In this document: in pieces, positions 6,974 to 14,911 of the stretch
Layout: the number at the start of each line of letters is the position of its first letter
Position numbering within the stretch: position 1 is the stretch's first letter
Origin: an uncultured Bacteroidales bacterium
Lineage (GTDB): Bacteria > Bacteroidota > Bacteroidia > Bacteroidales > Bacteroidaceae
Length of the DNA: 50,274 nucleotides
Direction of reading: 5' to 3'
Assembly: GCA_902779315.1 (NCBI GenBank)
Contig: CACZBC010000018.1
Coordinates: 1 to 50,274 of the forward strand
Notes under the pieces: generated by a model
Told to the model about the DNA's origin: nothing
The model's database searches: none
The model's input: only the letters and a program-made list of their open reading frames with translations
Program-made: the position numbers and the translations under genes

Positions 6974-7549
6974 ATGTTAATAGGAATGGCAAATCGGAAT
7001 ACGCAAGAACAGTTCGAGAAGGTGATGGCGGAATGCCGCAGCCTGTTCGTCAAGAAGCTCCACGACTATGGGGCTGCGTGGCGAATTCTGCGCCCCTCTT
7101 CGCTCACCGACCAGATATACATCAAGGCCAATCGCATCCGCAGCCTTGAGATGAAGGGTGTCTCGCTGGTGGGCGAGGGCATCCGTCCCGAGTTTATCGG
7201 TATCGTCAACTATGCCATCATCGGCCTTATCCAGCTGGAGAAGGGCTTCAGCGAGAAGCCTGACGACATGAGTGTGGAAGAGGCTGTGGAGGCCTACGAC
7301 AAGCACGCTAACGAGGCTCTGCAATTGATGCTTCGCAAGAATCACGACTACGACGAGGCTTGGCGCATGATGCGTATCAGCAGTTATACGGACCTGATTC
7401 TGATGAAGGTGTTCCGCACGAAACAGATTGAGATGCTGCAGGGCGATACGCTGGTCAGCGAGGGTGTGGATGCGAACTATCTGGATATGTTGAACTATGC
7501 CGTCTTCGGCTTGATCAAGCTCGAAGAGAACAAGACAGCAGCAGAATAA
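6974..7549 (+). CDS. DUF1599 domain protein (two tandem repeats)
   Basis: A 191-aa protein made of two related halves, each with a K-(L/N)-H-D-Y-(G/D)-x-A-W-R motif (about residues 28-37 and 121-130), S-S-x-T-D-x-I, K-x-x-R and N-Y-A-(I/V)-x-G-L-I. This is the DUF1599 family (PF07659, associated with nucleotide modification); no reaction is proven. It heads the conserved Bacteroidales group DUF1599-DoxX-tpiA-SPOR-folE. An alternative ATG at 6986 (M-A-N-R-N-T) fits the usual family length slightly better; either is possible. Confidence 0.85.
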   Translation: MLIGMANRNTQEQFEKVMAECRSLFVKKLHDYGAAWRILRPSSLTDQIYIKANRIRSLEMKGVSLVGEGIRPEFIGIVNYAIIGLIQLEKGFSEKPDDMSVEEAVEAYDKHANEALQLMLRKNHDYDEAWRMMRISSYTDLILMKVFRTKQIEMLQGDTLVSEGVDANYLDMLNYAVFGLIKLEENKTAAE

Positions 7550-7566
7550 GGGGAAAAGAAGCAATC

Positions 7567-8715
7567 ATGTCCAAGAGTTCCAATTTTCTGCACAGCACAC
7601 TTCCTTCCATCTTGGTGAATGTGGTCCGACTGGTTCTGGGCCTGACCTTCCTGTTCTCGGGAACGGTCAAGCTGATTGACCCTCGTGGCACCCAGTACAA
7701 GATAGAGGACTACGGGGCTGCCTTCGGTCTGACCGGCTCGATGCCGGAGTCTCTGCCTTTGGTACTGGCTTGTGTGCTGGCCATTGTGGAGTTCCTGATG
7801 GGCGTGTATCTGCTGTTTGGCATCCGCAGGCGTCTGACGCTCTCTACGGCCATTTGCTTCCTGCTCATCATGACGCCCCTGACGCTCTACCTGGCTCTGA
7901 ACAACCCGATTTCCGACTGTGGCTGTTTCGGCGATGCCGTCAAGCTGTCGAACTGGCAGACCTTCTGGAAGAATGTGGTGCTGCTCGTGCTCTCCGTCTT
8001 TGCGCTATACAAGTTCAGACTGATGCCTCACTTTGTGGGCAAGAAGTACGAATGGATTGTGGCCCTTCTGGCACTCGTCTTTGCCGTATTGTTCTGCAGT
8101 TACAACCTGTGGCGCTTGCCCATCATAGACTTCCGTCCCTATCACATCGGAGCCGACATCCGACAGGCTTGGCTGGACGACCAGCAGAACTTCGGTGAAT
8201 ACCAGACGACCTTCATCCTGGAGAAGGACGGCGTCAGGAAGGAGTTCAGCCTGGAGGAATATCCCGACAGCACCTGGACCTTTATCGACACGAAGACCGT
8301 TCAGACCGAAGCCACGGAGCGAAGTGGAGTGGGGGACCTGTTCATCCGCGACCTGGAGACGGGCGAAGACATCACTCTGCAGATCCTGGAGAACGAGGGC
8401 TATACGCTCCTTTTGGTGGCTCCCTATCTGGAGAAAGCCGATGACGGCAGGATGGGCGAACTGCTGGCTCTGCACGATTTCAGCAAGGAGGCGGGTTACG
8501 ACTTCTGGTGCCTCACTTCGAGCGGAGAAAAGGCCATAGAGAACTGGAAGGAAATGACCGGAGCGGAATATCCGTTCGGACTGGCAGATGCTGTGGTGCT
8601 GAAGACTATGATTCGCTCGAACCCCGGTCTGATGCTCATCCACGACGGTAAGGTGGTGGGCAAATGGCCCTCGACGGACCTGCCGACACCGGAGGAATTG
8701 AAAATTGAAAATTAA
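7567..8715 (+). CDS. DoxX/MauE-like membrane protein with C-terminal thioredoxin-like region
   Basis: A 382-aa inner-membrane protein with four to five helices in residues 15-180, including a conserved D-C-G-C-F-G (Cys118, Cys120) after the third helix, as in MauE/DoxX redox-linked membrane proteins. The C-terminal half (about 190-382) is probably periplasmic and may have a thioredoxin-like fold, but it lacks a C-x-x-C motif. It starts 17 bp after DUF1599. The C-terminus L-K-I-E-N and stop are written by the heptamer-like repeat that begins the following spacer. The precise role is unknown; a link to disulfide or quinone chemistry is inferred. Confidence 0.8.
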   Translation: MSKSSNFLHSTLPSILVNVVRLVLGLTFLFSGTVKLIDPRGTQYKIEDYGAAFGLTGSMPESLPLVLACVLAIVEFLMGVYLLFGIRRRLTLSTAICFLLIMTPLTLYLALNNPISDCGCFGDAVKLSNWQTFWKNVVLLVLSVFALYKFRLMPHFVGKKYEWIVALLALVFAVLFCSYNLWRLPIIDFRPYHIGADIRQAWLDDQQNFGEYQTTFILEKDGVRKEFSLEEYPDSTWTFIDTKTVQTEATERSGVGDLFIRDLETGEDITLQILENEGYTLLLVAPYLEKADDGRMGELLALHDFSKEAGYDFWCLTSSGEKAIENWKEMTGAEYPFGLADAVVLKTMIRSNPGLMLIHDGKVVGKWPSTDLPTPEELKIEN

Positions 8716-8764
8716 AAATTGAAGATTGAAAATTGAAGATTAATAATTAAAAATTAAAACACAC
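8701..8764. repeat. Short A/T-rich tandem repeat between DoxX gene and tpiA
   Basis: Mixed units of TTGAAAA, TTGAAGA and ATTAAAA. The tract overlaps the 3' end of the DoxX coding region and ends 3-5 bp before the tpiA start region. Confidence 0.7.
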
Positions 8765-9523
8765 ATGAGAAAGAAAATCGTAGCAGGCAACTGGAAAATG
8801 AACAAGACCCTGCAGGAAGGTGTAGCTCTGGCTACTGAACTGAAAGAGATCCTGGCTGCTGAAAAGCCCAATTGCGAAGTCATCATCGGTACGCCCTTCA
8901 TCCACCTCGCAACTGTCAGCGAGCTGCTGAAGGACAGCGTCATCAAGGTTAGTGCCGAGAACTGCGCAAACAAGGAAAGTGGCGCCTACACAGGCGAAGT
9001 GAGTGCAGCTATGGTGAAGAGCACAGGCGCAGAATACGTCATCCTGGGTCACAGCGAACGCCGCGAGTACTACAACGAGACTCCCGAAATCCTGAAGGAC
9101 AAGGTTGATCTGGCTCTGGCAAACGGCCTGAAGGTCATTTTCTGCATCGGTGAAAGCCTGGAACAGCGCGAGGCAAACCAGCAGGAAGCAGTCTGCAAGG
9201 CTGAACTGGAGGGTAGCGTATTCCACCTGACAGCAGAGCAGTGGAAGAACATCGTGATTGCCTACGAACCCATCTGGGCCATCGGTACAGGCAAGACCGC
9301 TACCGCAGAACAGGCTGAGGAAATCCACGCCTACATCCGCAAGTGTGTGGCTGACGTCTATGGCGCTCAGGCTGCTGACGACACAACCATCCTTTACGGC
9401 GGTTCCTGCAAGGCCAGCAACGCCCCCGAACTCTTCGGCAAACCCGACATCGACGGCGGCCTGATTGGTGGCGCTAGCCTCAAGGCTCCCGACTTCAAGG
9501 GCATCATCGACGCTTGGAAATAA
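8765..9523 (+). CDS. tpiA: Triosephosphate isomerase
   Basis: A 252-aa TIM-barrel enzyme that interconverts dihydroxyacetone phosphate and glyceraldehyde 3-phosphate in glycolysis and gluconeogenesis. All key residues are present: Asn9 and Lys11 in N-W-K-M-N, His96 in L-G-H-S-E-R-R, Glu168 in [11 protein letters not shown] with the mobile loop, and the phosphate-binding Y-G-G-S near 217-220. Cytoplasmic. It lies third in an operon with folE, an arrangement typical of Bacteroidales. Confidence 0.98.
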   Translation: MRKKIVAGNWKMNKTLQEGVALATELKEILAAEKPNCEVIIGTPFIHLATVSELLKDSVIKVSAENCANKESGAYTGEVSAAMVKSTGAEYVILGHSERREYYNETPEILKDKVDLALANGLKVIFCIGESLEQREANQQEAVCKAELEGSVFHLTAEQWKNIVIAYEPIWAIGTGKTATAEQAEEIHAYIRKCVADVYGAQAADDTTILYGGSCKASNAPELFGKPDIDGGLIGGASLKAPDFKGIIDAWK

Positions 9524-9528
9524 AAGGA

Positions 9529-9569
9529 AAATAAGACAATAAGAGAATAAGACAATAAGAGAATAAGAA
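9529..9569. repeat. Tandem repeat of AGAATAAGACAATA-type units
   Basis: About two and a half copies of a 16-bp unit (GAGAATAAGACAATAA) between tpiA and the SPOR gene. Similar wording (AGGAAAATAAGA) occurs at 1340-1352. Confidence 0.7.
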
Positions 9570-9639
9570 ATCAGGAAAGAAGGAAGAGCGTCCGTAACTT
9601 TTCCTGTTTTCCACATTTCACATTTTCTAATTATCAGAT

Positions 9640-10149
9640 ATGAAGTACACCTTCGCCATCATTTTCTTCTGCTTGGGCGCCCTGAATGTGAGCGCTCAGC
9701 AGACTTTTACCGAAAGACTGCAACAAGTGGTGGATTCGGTAGGCAAAATCGTCCTGCATCAGGAAAAAACCATCACAGACCTCGTGAACGGGGCGCTGAA
9801 GTCGGCTACCAAGAAGAAGCAGGGTGACGACACAGACTCCATCGAAACGGCTGTCACAGACAGCATCATGCATGGGAAAATAGTGAAGATGAACGGTTAT
9901 CGCATTCAGGTGTACTTCGGCGACAATTCCCGCAAGGGGAGGGCTGAAGCACGAGCTGCCGGTTTGCGCTTCAAGAACTACTTCCCCTACCATGCTGTTT
10001 ATGTGAGCTTCGTCTCGCCCCACTGGCTTTGCAGGGTAGGCGACTTCCGCACAAACGAGGAGGCGAGAGAAGTTCTCAGACAGATTCGCGAGATGGGCAT
10101 CTTCCGCGAAGCTGTTGTCGTAAAAAGTAAGATAAACGCTAGATTCTAA
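9640..10149 (+). CDS. SPOR domain-containing secreted protein
   Basis: A 169-aa protein with an N-terminal signal peptide (cleavage probably after N-V-S-A, about residue 21) and a C-terminal SPOR domain from about residue 90: G-Y-R-I-Q-V-Y-F-G, then W-L-C-R-V-G-D-F-R-T-N-E-E-A. SPOR domains bind peptidoglycan lacking stem peptides, often at division sites. It probably sits in the periplasm. It follows tpiA by 116 bp and precedes folE by 3 bp. The middle section (25-85) is charged and unassigned. Confidence 0.88.
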   Translation: MKYTFAIIFFCLGALNVSAQQTFTERLQQVVDSVGKIVLHQEKTITDLVNGALKSATKKKQGDDTDSIETAVTDSIMHGKIVKMNGYRIQVYFGDNSRKGRAEARAAGLRFKNYFPYHAVYVSFVSPHWLCRVGDFRTNEEAREVLRQIREMGIFREAVVVKSKINARF

Positions 10150-10152
10150 GAA

Positions 10153-10737
10153 ATGGAAGAGAAATACAGTCACGAACTGACCCCCGCTCAGCAACAAATC
10201 TCAGAACACATCAGGGCCATCCTCAGCCTACTGGGCGAAGACGCTCAGAGGGAAGGACTGGTCAAGACGCCAAAACGTGTGGCCCGGGCCATGAGCTTCA
10301 TGACGCAAGGCTACGAACAAGACCCTGTTGCCATCCTGAACTCGGCCAAGTTCAACGAGGATTACCGCCAGATGGTTATCGTGCGGGACATCAATTTCTA
10401 TTCTCTTTGCGAACACCATATGCTCCCATTCTACGGGAAAGTGCATGTGGCCTACATCCCCAACGGACAAGTGACGGGCTTGAGCAAGATAGCCCGAGTG
10501 GTGGACTGCTTCTCGCACAGACTACAGATTCAGGAACGCATGACGAAGCAGATTCGCGATTGCATCCAGGAAGCCCTGCAACCCCTGGGCGTTATGGTGG
10601 TCGTGGAGGCTCAGCACATGTGCATGCAGATGCGAGGTGTTCAGAAGCAAGGCAGCATCACGACAACCAGCGACTTCTGTGGCGCCTTCAACCAAGCGAA
10701 AACTCGCGAAGAGTTCCTGCAGCTCATCAGAGAATAA
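10153..10737 (+). CDS. folE: GTP cyclohydrolase I
   Basis: A 194-aa cytoplasmic enzyme that turns GTP into 7,8-dihydroneopterin triphosphate, the first step of tetrahydrofolate (and possibly queuosine) synthesis. Zinc ligands: Cys86 and His89 in C-E-H-H-M-L-P-F and Cys157 in M-C-M-Q-M-R-G-V. The G-L-S-K-I-A-R and Q-E-R-M-T motifs are present, and the length is standard. It is the last gene of the operon starting at 6974 and begins 3 bp after the SPOR gene stop. Confidence 0.97.
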   Translation: MEEKYSHELTPAQQQISEHIRAILSLLGEDAQREGLVKTPKRVARAMSFMTQGYEQDPVAILNSAKFNEDYRQMVIVRDINFYSLCEHHMLPFYGKVHVAYIPNGQVTGLSKIARVVDCFSHRLQIQERMTKQIRDCIQEALQPLGVMVVVEAQHMCMQMRGVQKQGSITTTSDFCGAFNQAKTREEFLQLIRE

Positions 10738-10741
10738 CAAT

Positions 10742-10925
10742 AAGAAGTAAAAATGGAAGTAAAAATGGAAGTAAAGCCCGCAGCGGGCTGGAAGTAATGC
10801 ACTATGTGCTGGACAACAGTTATAGTAGCTGGGAAATGTATTGTCCATGAGCTTTGCTCATTAACTTCCACGAGCGAAGCGAGTTAACTTCATCTTTAAC
10901 TTCATCTTTAACTCCAATAAAAACT
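10742..10925. repeat. Repeat-rich leader before iorA
   Basis: Direct copies of AAATGGAAGT (10752-10775 area), a GCCCGCAGCGGGC hairpin at 10777-10789, and several TTAACTTC units in the last 65 bp, some in inverted relation to the GGAAGTAA copies. No canonical promoter was found, although iorA must be transcribed from this region or by read-through. Confidence 0.6.
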
Positions 10926-12509
10926 ATGAAGAAACTCCTTTTAGGTGATGAAGCCATAGCCCTTGGCGCGATAAATGCCGGGCTGAGCGGTGTGTACGCT
11001 TACCCCGGAACCCCAAGCACGGAAATCACCGAATACATACAAAACCACCCATTAGCAAAGGAACGCGGCATCCATTCGCGCTGGTGCACGAACGAGAAAA
11101 CCGCTATGGAGGCAGCTCTCGGAATGTCGTATGCAGGCAAGAGAGCGCTCGTCTGCATGAAGCATGTGGGCATGAACGTTTGTGCCGATGCCTTCATCAA
11201 TAGTGCCATTACAGGCGTGAAAGGCGGACTGATAGTCCTTGCAGCCGACGACCCTTCCATGCACTCATCCCAGAACGAGCAGGACTCGCGCTTCTATGCC
11301 AAGTTCGCACTTGTCCCCTGTCTGGAACCCTCGAATCAGCAGGAAGCTTACGACATGATGGCTTATGGCTTCAACCTCTCGGAAAAGTTGGGCGAACCGA
11401 TTGTGCTTCGTGTCGTAACCCGTCTGGCTCACTCCAGAGCCGCAGTCGAGGTGACAGAACCGATGGCAGAGAAACTCCTCTCGCCCTCGACGGACCAATG
11501 GGTGCTGCTGCCAGGTATAGCAAGGAAAAAGTACGTGAAGCTCATCGAGAAGCAGGACGCCATGAAGCAGGCCTCTGCAGAAAGTCCCTTCAACAAGGTT
11601 GAAACTTCGCCTGTGAAGTCGGGCATTTTGGCGTGTGGCATAGCCTATAACTACGTGAAGGAATCGCTTGGAAGTGACGCCAATCTGGTCAAGATTTCGC
11701 AGTATCCTTTGCCTGAAGACAAGATTAAGGCTCTGGCCGAAAAGTGCGACGAACTCCTCGTTATAGAGGACGGACAGCCCGTTGTGGAGGAACTCGTCAA
11801 AGGTATTCTGGGCGCAGGTTATACTGTGAAAGGACGTCTGACAGGCGACCTTCCCCGGACAGGCGAACTCACTCCGGATAATGTTGCAAAGGCTCTCGGA
11901 AAAGCAAATGGAGCCGTCTTCGCTCCAGCAAAGAATATGGCAGCCCGTCCTCCACAGCTTTGTCAAGGTTGTGGTCACAGAGATGTCTATACAGCTCTGA
12001 ATCAAGTACTTGCCGACTATCCTGACCATCGTGTCTTTGGCGATATCGGATGTTATACGCTTGGCGCTCTGCCTCCATTCCAAGCCCTCTCGTCTTGTGT
12101 GGATATGGGTGCCAGCATCACAATGGCGAAAGGTGCTGCAGATGCAGGCCTCTTCCCTGCTGTCGCCATCATAGGCGATTCGACCTTCACCCATAGCGGT
12201 ATGACAGGTTTGCTGGATGCCGTGAACGACAAATCGAACATTACCGTCGTTATTTCCGATAACCTCACAACAGGTATGACAGGCGGTCAGGATTCTGCCG
12301 GCACAAACAAGTACGAGGCCATCTGTCTCGGTCTAGGTGTAGAGCCGGAACACGTTCGTGTGGTGGTTCCCCTGCCAAAGAACATGCCCGAGATAACGCG
12401 TGTCATCAAGGAAGAGATTGAGTATAAGGGCGTTAGCGTCATTATTCCCAGAAGAGAATGTATCCAGACATTCGCCCGTCACGCAAAACTTAAAAGGTTA
12501 AAAGGTTAA
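10926..12509 (+). CDS. iorA: Indolepyruvate:ferredoxin oxidoreductase, alpha subunit
   Basis: A 527-aa thiamine-diphosphate enzyme subunit that, with IorB, oxidatively decarboxylates arylpyruvates to aryl-acetyl-CoA, or runs in reverse to make arylpyruvates. Seen: Y-P-G-T-P-S-T-E-I near residue 22-30, C-Q-G-C-G-H-R-D near 350, G-D-I-G-C-Y-T-L-G, and the ThDP-Mg motif G-D-S-T-F-T-H ... N-L-T-T-G-M-T-G-G-Q. The frame is open upstream to 10854, but homology begins at the ATG at 10926. The C-terminal ferredoxin domain (two 4Fe-4S clusters) found in many archaeal IorA proteins is absent; it ends A-K-L-K-R-L-K-G, a tail written by TTAAAAGG repeats. Confidence 0.93.
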   Translation: MKKLLLGDEAIALGAINAGLSGVYAYPGTPSTEITEYIQNHPLAKERGIHSRWCTNEKTAMEAALGMSYAGKRALVCMKHVGMNVCADAFINSAITGVKGGLIVLAADDPSMHSSQNEQDSRFYAKFALVPCLEPSNQQEAYDMMAYGFNLSEKLGEPIVLRVVTRLAHSRAAVEVTEPMAEKLLSPSTDQWVLLPGIARKKYVKLIEKQDAMKQASAESPFNKVETSPVKSGILACGIAYNYVKESLGSDANLVKISQYPLPEDKIKALAEKCDELLVIEDGQPVVEELVKGILGAGYTVKGRLTGDLPRTGELTPDNVAKALGKANGAVFAPAKNMAARPPQLCQGCGHRDVYTALNQVLADYPDHRVFGDIGCYTLGALPPFQALSSCVDMGASITMAKGAADAGLFPAVAIIGDSTFTHSGMTGLLDAVNDKSNITVVISDNLTTGMTGGQDSAGTNKYEAICLGLGVEPEHVRVVVPLPKNMPEITRVIKEEIEYKGVSVIIPRRECIQTFARHAKLKRLKG

Positions 12510-12553
12510 AAAGATAAAGAGTTAAAATGTTATAATGCTTGACTGATAGCAGC

Positions 12554-12901
12554 ATGACAGATAGCGTAATAGGTGTATTAACTATGGATTTTGCAATTCG
12601 TATTGTGAAATTCTATAAATTCCTTAGAGACGAAAAGAATGTTTACATTATATCCAAACAACTTCTCCGTTCCGGAACGAGCATAGGTGCAAATGTCAGT
12701 GAAGGAACATACGCGCAAAGTCGTGCTGATTTCATTAATAAAATGAACATTGCACTGAAAGAAGCAAGTGAAACGGAGTATTGGATAACCTTATTATATA
12801 GGACGGGAGTAATCGACGACAAGTCGTATGAATCATTATTAAATGATGTTAAACAGATTATAGGAACATTAGTTAAGATAGTAAAAAACAGCAAGAGCTA
12901 A
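12554..12901 (+). CDS. Four-helix-bundle protein (23S rRNA intervening-sequence family)
   Basis: A 115-aa protein of the four-helix-bundle family first seen in 23S rRNA intervening sequences: D-F-A-I-R-I-V-K-F near the start, S-K-Q-L-L-R-S-G-T-S-I-G-A-N-V-S-E-G, then F-I-N-K-M-N-I-A-L-K-E-A-S-E-T-E-Y-W. Function unknown. It is A/T-rich compared with its neighbours and sits between iorA and iorB, which otherwise are adjacent subunits of one enzyme. It is flanked by TTAAAAGG and ACATTTTA repeats. A TTG at 12539 would add five residues; ATG 12554 is preferred. Confidence 0.88.
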   Translation: MTDSVIGVLTMDFAIRIVKFYKFLRDEKNVYIISKQLLRSGTSIGANVSEGTYAQSRADFINKMNIALKEASETEYWITLLYRTGVIDDKSYESLLNDVKQIIGTLVKIVKNSKS

Positions 12902-12952
12902 AAACTATCTTCAACATTTTAACATTTTAACATTTTAATACTATAACATTAT

Positions 12953-13528
12953 ATGAAGAAAGATATCATCCTTTGTGGTGTGGGCGGACAAGGTATCCTC
13001 TCCATCGCTACGATTATAGGCGAGGCAGCCACGAAGGCGGGACTTTACCTGAAGCAAGCTGAGGTTCATGGCATGAGTCAAAGAGGTGGTGATGTGCAGT
13101 CGAACCTCCGTCTCTCCACAGAACCCATCTGGAGCGACCTTATTGCTGAGGCAGGAGCAGACCTCATCATTTCGATGGAACCGATGGAGGCCATGCGCTA
13201 TCTGGCTTATCTCAACAAAGAGGGTAGGATAGTGACCAGCTCGAAGCCCTTCGTCAATATCCCTAACTATCCCGACGAAGAAGCCCTTCAGAGTGAACTC
13301 GACACCCTGCCAAGCATCAAGCTCGACATAGAGACGGTTGCCAAAGATTGCGGAAATCCAAGAGGCGCAAACATGGTGCTGCTCGGAATGGCGGCTCCCA
13401 TCATCGGCATTCTTTCCGTAGATAACCTCAGAGAAGCTATCGCAACAGTCTTCGCCCGCAAAGGTGAACAAGTGGTGGAAGCTAACCTCAAAGCCTTTGA
13501 TGCAGGCGTTAAGGCTGGAACGAAATAG
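12953..13528 (+). CDS. iorB: Indolepyruvate:ferredoxin oxidoreductase, beta subunit
   Basis: A 191-aa subunit with the 2-oxoacid:acceptor oxidoreductase gamma-type fold. It opens with the glycine-rich motif G-V-G-G-Q-G-I-L-S and has V-H-G-M-S-Q-R-G-G-D-V near 40-50. It partners IorA in coenzyme A-dependent conversion of arylpyruvates. The 443-bp separation from iorA, holding another gene, is unusual for this pair. The paaK gene starts 23 bp downstream, so iorB and paaK are likely co-transcribed. Confidence 0.93.
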   Translation: MKKDIILCGVGGQGILSIATIIGEAATKAGLYLKQAEVHGMSQRGGDVQSNLRLSTEPIWSDLIAEAGADLIISMEPMEAMRYLAYLNKEGRIVTSSKPFVNIPNYPDEEALQSELDTLPSIKLDIETVAKDCGNPRGANMVLLGMAAPIIGILSVDNLREAIATVFARKGEQVVEANLKAFDAGVKAGTK

Positions 13529-13551
13529 ATTATTCACAAACAGGATAACTC

Positions 13552-14862
13552 ATGATACACAATCCCCAGATGGAGTGCATGTCCCGCGAGGACATGAGGA
13601 AGTTGCAGAGCGAAAGGCTTGTTGCAACCGTAAAAAGATGCTACGAGACAGTTCCTTTCTACAAGAGGAAGATGGACGAGCTTGGCGTGAAGCCTGAAGA
13701 CATCAAGTCTATTGATGATGTCACCAAACTGCCTTTTACCACGAAGTACGACCTTCGTGACGAATATCCCTTCGGCTTGCAGGCTGTTCCTATGGACCAG
13801 ATAAGGCGCATCCATGCTTCCAGCGGAACGACAGGCAAACCCGTGGTCGGAACCTACACGCAGGCCGACCTCGACATGTGGGCAGAGTGCTGTGCCCGTG
13901 TCTTTGCCGTGGGTGATGTCGGCCCAGGTGATGTGGTTCAGGTCAGTTATGGCTACGGTCTCTTTACAGGAGGCCTTGGTGCTCATGATGGTGTTGCCAA
14001 ACTCGGGGCTGTTCAGTTGCCCACTTCCGCAGGTAATTCGGAGAAGCAAATCATGCTGATGCAAGACCTTGGCACCACAGCCATCTGCTGCACCCCATCG
14101 TATGCCCTGCATCTGGCCGAAGTGATAGAGCAGAATAGAGTGCCAGCCGACAAGCTCAAACTGCGTGTCGGGTTCTTTGGCGCAGAGCCCTGGACTTGGG
14201 GCATCCGTCGTGAACTTGAGGCAAAGCTCCACATCAAGGCAATCGATATCTACGGACTGACTGAAATGTGTGGACCTGGTGTGGGCGGTGAATGTCTGTA
14301 TCAGGACGGCACACACATCTGGGAGGACTTCTTCCTGCCCGAAATAGTCAATCCGGAAACACTCGAGCCAGTTGCTCCAGGCGAAGTTGGCGAATTGGTC
14401 ATCACTTCTCTCTGCAAGGAGGCTATGCCTATCCTCCGCTATCGTACTCGCGACCTCTCGAGCCTTAACTACGAGCCCTGCAAGTGTGGACGTACGGCAG
14501 TTCGTTTGGGTAAAGTGCTTGGCCGAAGTGACGATATGCTCATCATTCGTGGCGTGAACGTATTCCCAAGTCAGATCGAGACGGTACTCACAGAGTTCCC
14601 TGCTTTCACTCCGCAGTACTTCATTACCGTGGATCGCAAGGGCAACGAGGATACTTTCGACCTCGATGTCGAGTTGCGCGAAGAGTTCTTCTCGCCGAAT
14701 CCAGGCAAGCAGATGCCTTTCATCAAGCCGCTTTACGACCGTCTGGTTTCCCTCACAGGCATCAAACCCAACATTCACATCCAGCCACCAGGGACCATCC
14801 AGCGTTCTACAGGAAAGGCTAAACATGTGAACGACAAACGCGACTTCTCAAATTGGCATTAA
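13552..14862 (+). CDS. paaK: Phenylacetate-CoA ligase, paralog 1
   Basis: A 436-aa member of the adenylate-forming enzymes. The ATP/AMP-binding motif S-S-G-T-T-G-K-P is near residue 88-95, with Y-G-L-T-E-M-C-G-P-G-V around 237-247 and Y-R-T-R-D-L near 300. It activates phenylacetate or another aryl acid with ATP and CoA. Together with IorAB this allows aryl acids to be carried to arylpyruvates, or amino acid breakdown to run the other way with ATP gain. It starts 23 bp after iorB. A GC-rich palindromic repeat begins at its stop codon. Confidence 0.93.
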   Translation: MIHNPQMECMSREDMRKLQSERLVATVKRCYETVPFYKRKMDELGVKPEDIKSIDDVTKLPFTTKYDLRDEYPFGLQAVPMDQIRRIHASSGTTGKPVVGTYTQADLDMWAECCARVFAVGDVGPGDVVQVSYGYGLFTGGLGAHDGVAKLGAVQLPTSAGNSEKQIMLMQDLGTTAICCTPSYALHLAEVIEQNRVPADKLKLRVGFFGAEPWTWGIRRELEAKLHIKAIDIYGLTEMCGPGVGGECLYQDGTHIWEDFFLPEIVNPETLEPVAPGEVGELVITSLCKEAMPILRYRTRDLSSLNYEPCKCGRTAVRLGKVLGRSDDMLIIRGVNVFPSQIETVLTEFPAFTPQYFITVDRKGNEDTFDLDVELREEFFSPNPGKQMPFIKPLYDRLVSLTGIKPNIHIQPPGTIQRSTGKAKHVNDKRDFSNWH

Positions 14863-14892
14863 GGGCTCCTCTAACTCCCCCCTGTGGGAGAG
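14863..14892. repeat. GC-rich REP-like element, degenerate copy
   Basis: GGGCTCCTCTAACTCCCCCC followed by TGTGGGAGAG, directly after the paaK stop. It resembles the reverse complement of the module at 1080-1111. Confidence 0.55.
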
Positions 14893-14911
14893 CGTAAATG
14901 TTTAGAGATTA

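Noticed and set aside
10854-10925. N-terminal extension of IorA (24 residues)
   Set aside because: It is encoded by TTAACTTC repeats and has no family similarity; ATG 10926 begins the conserved sequence.
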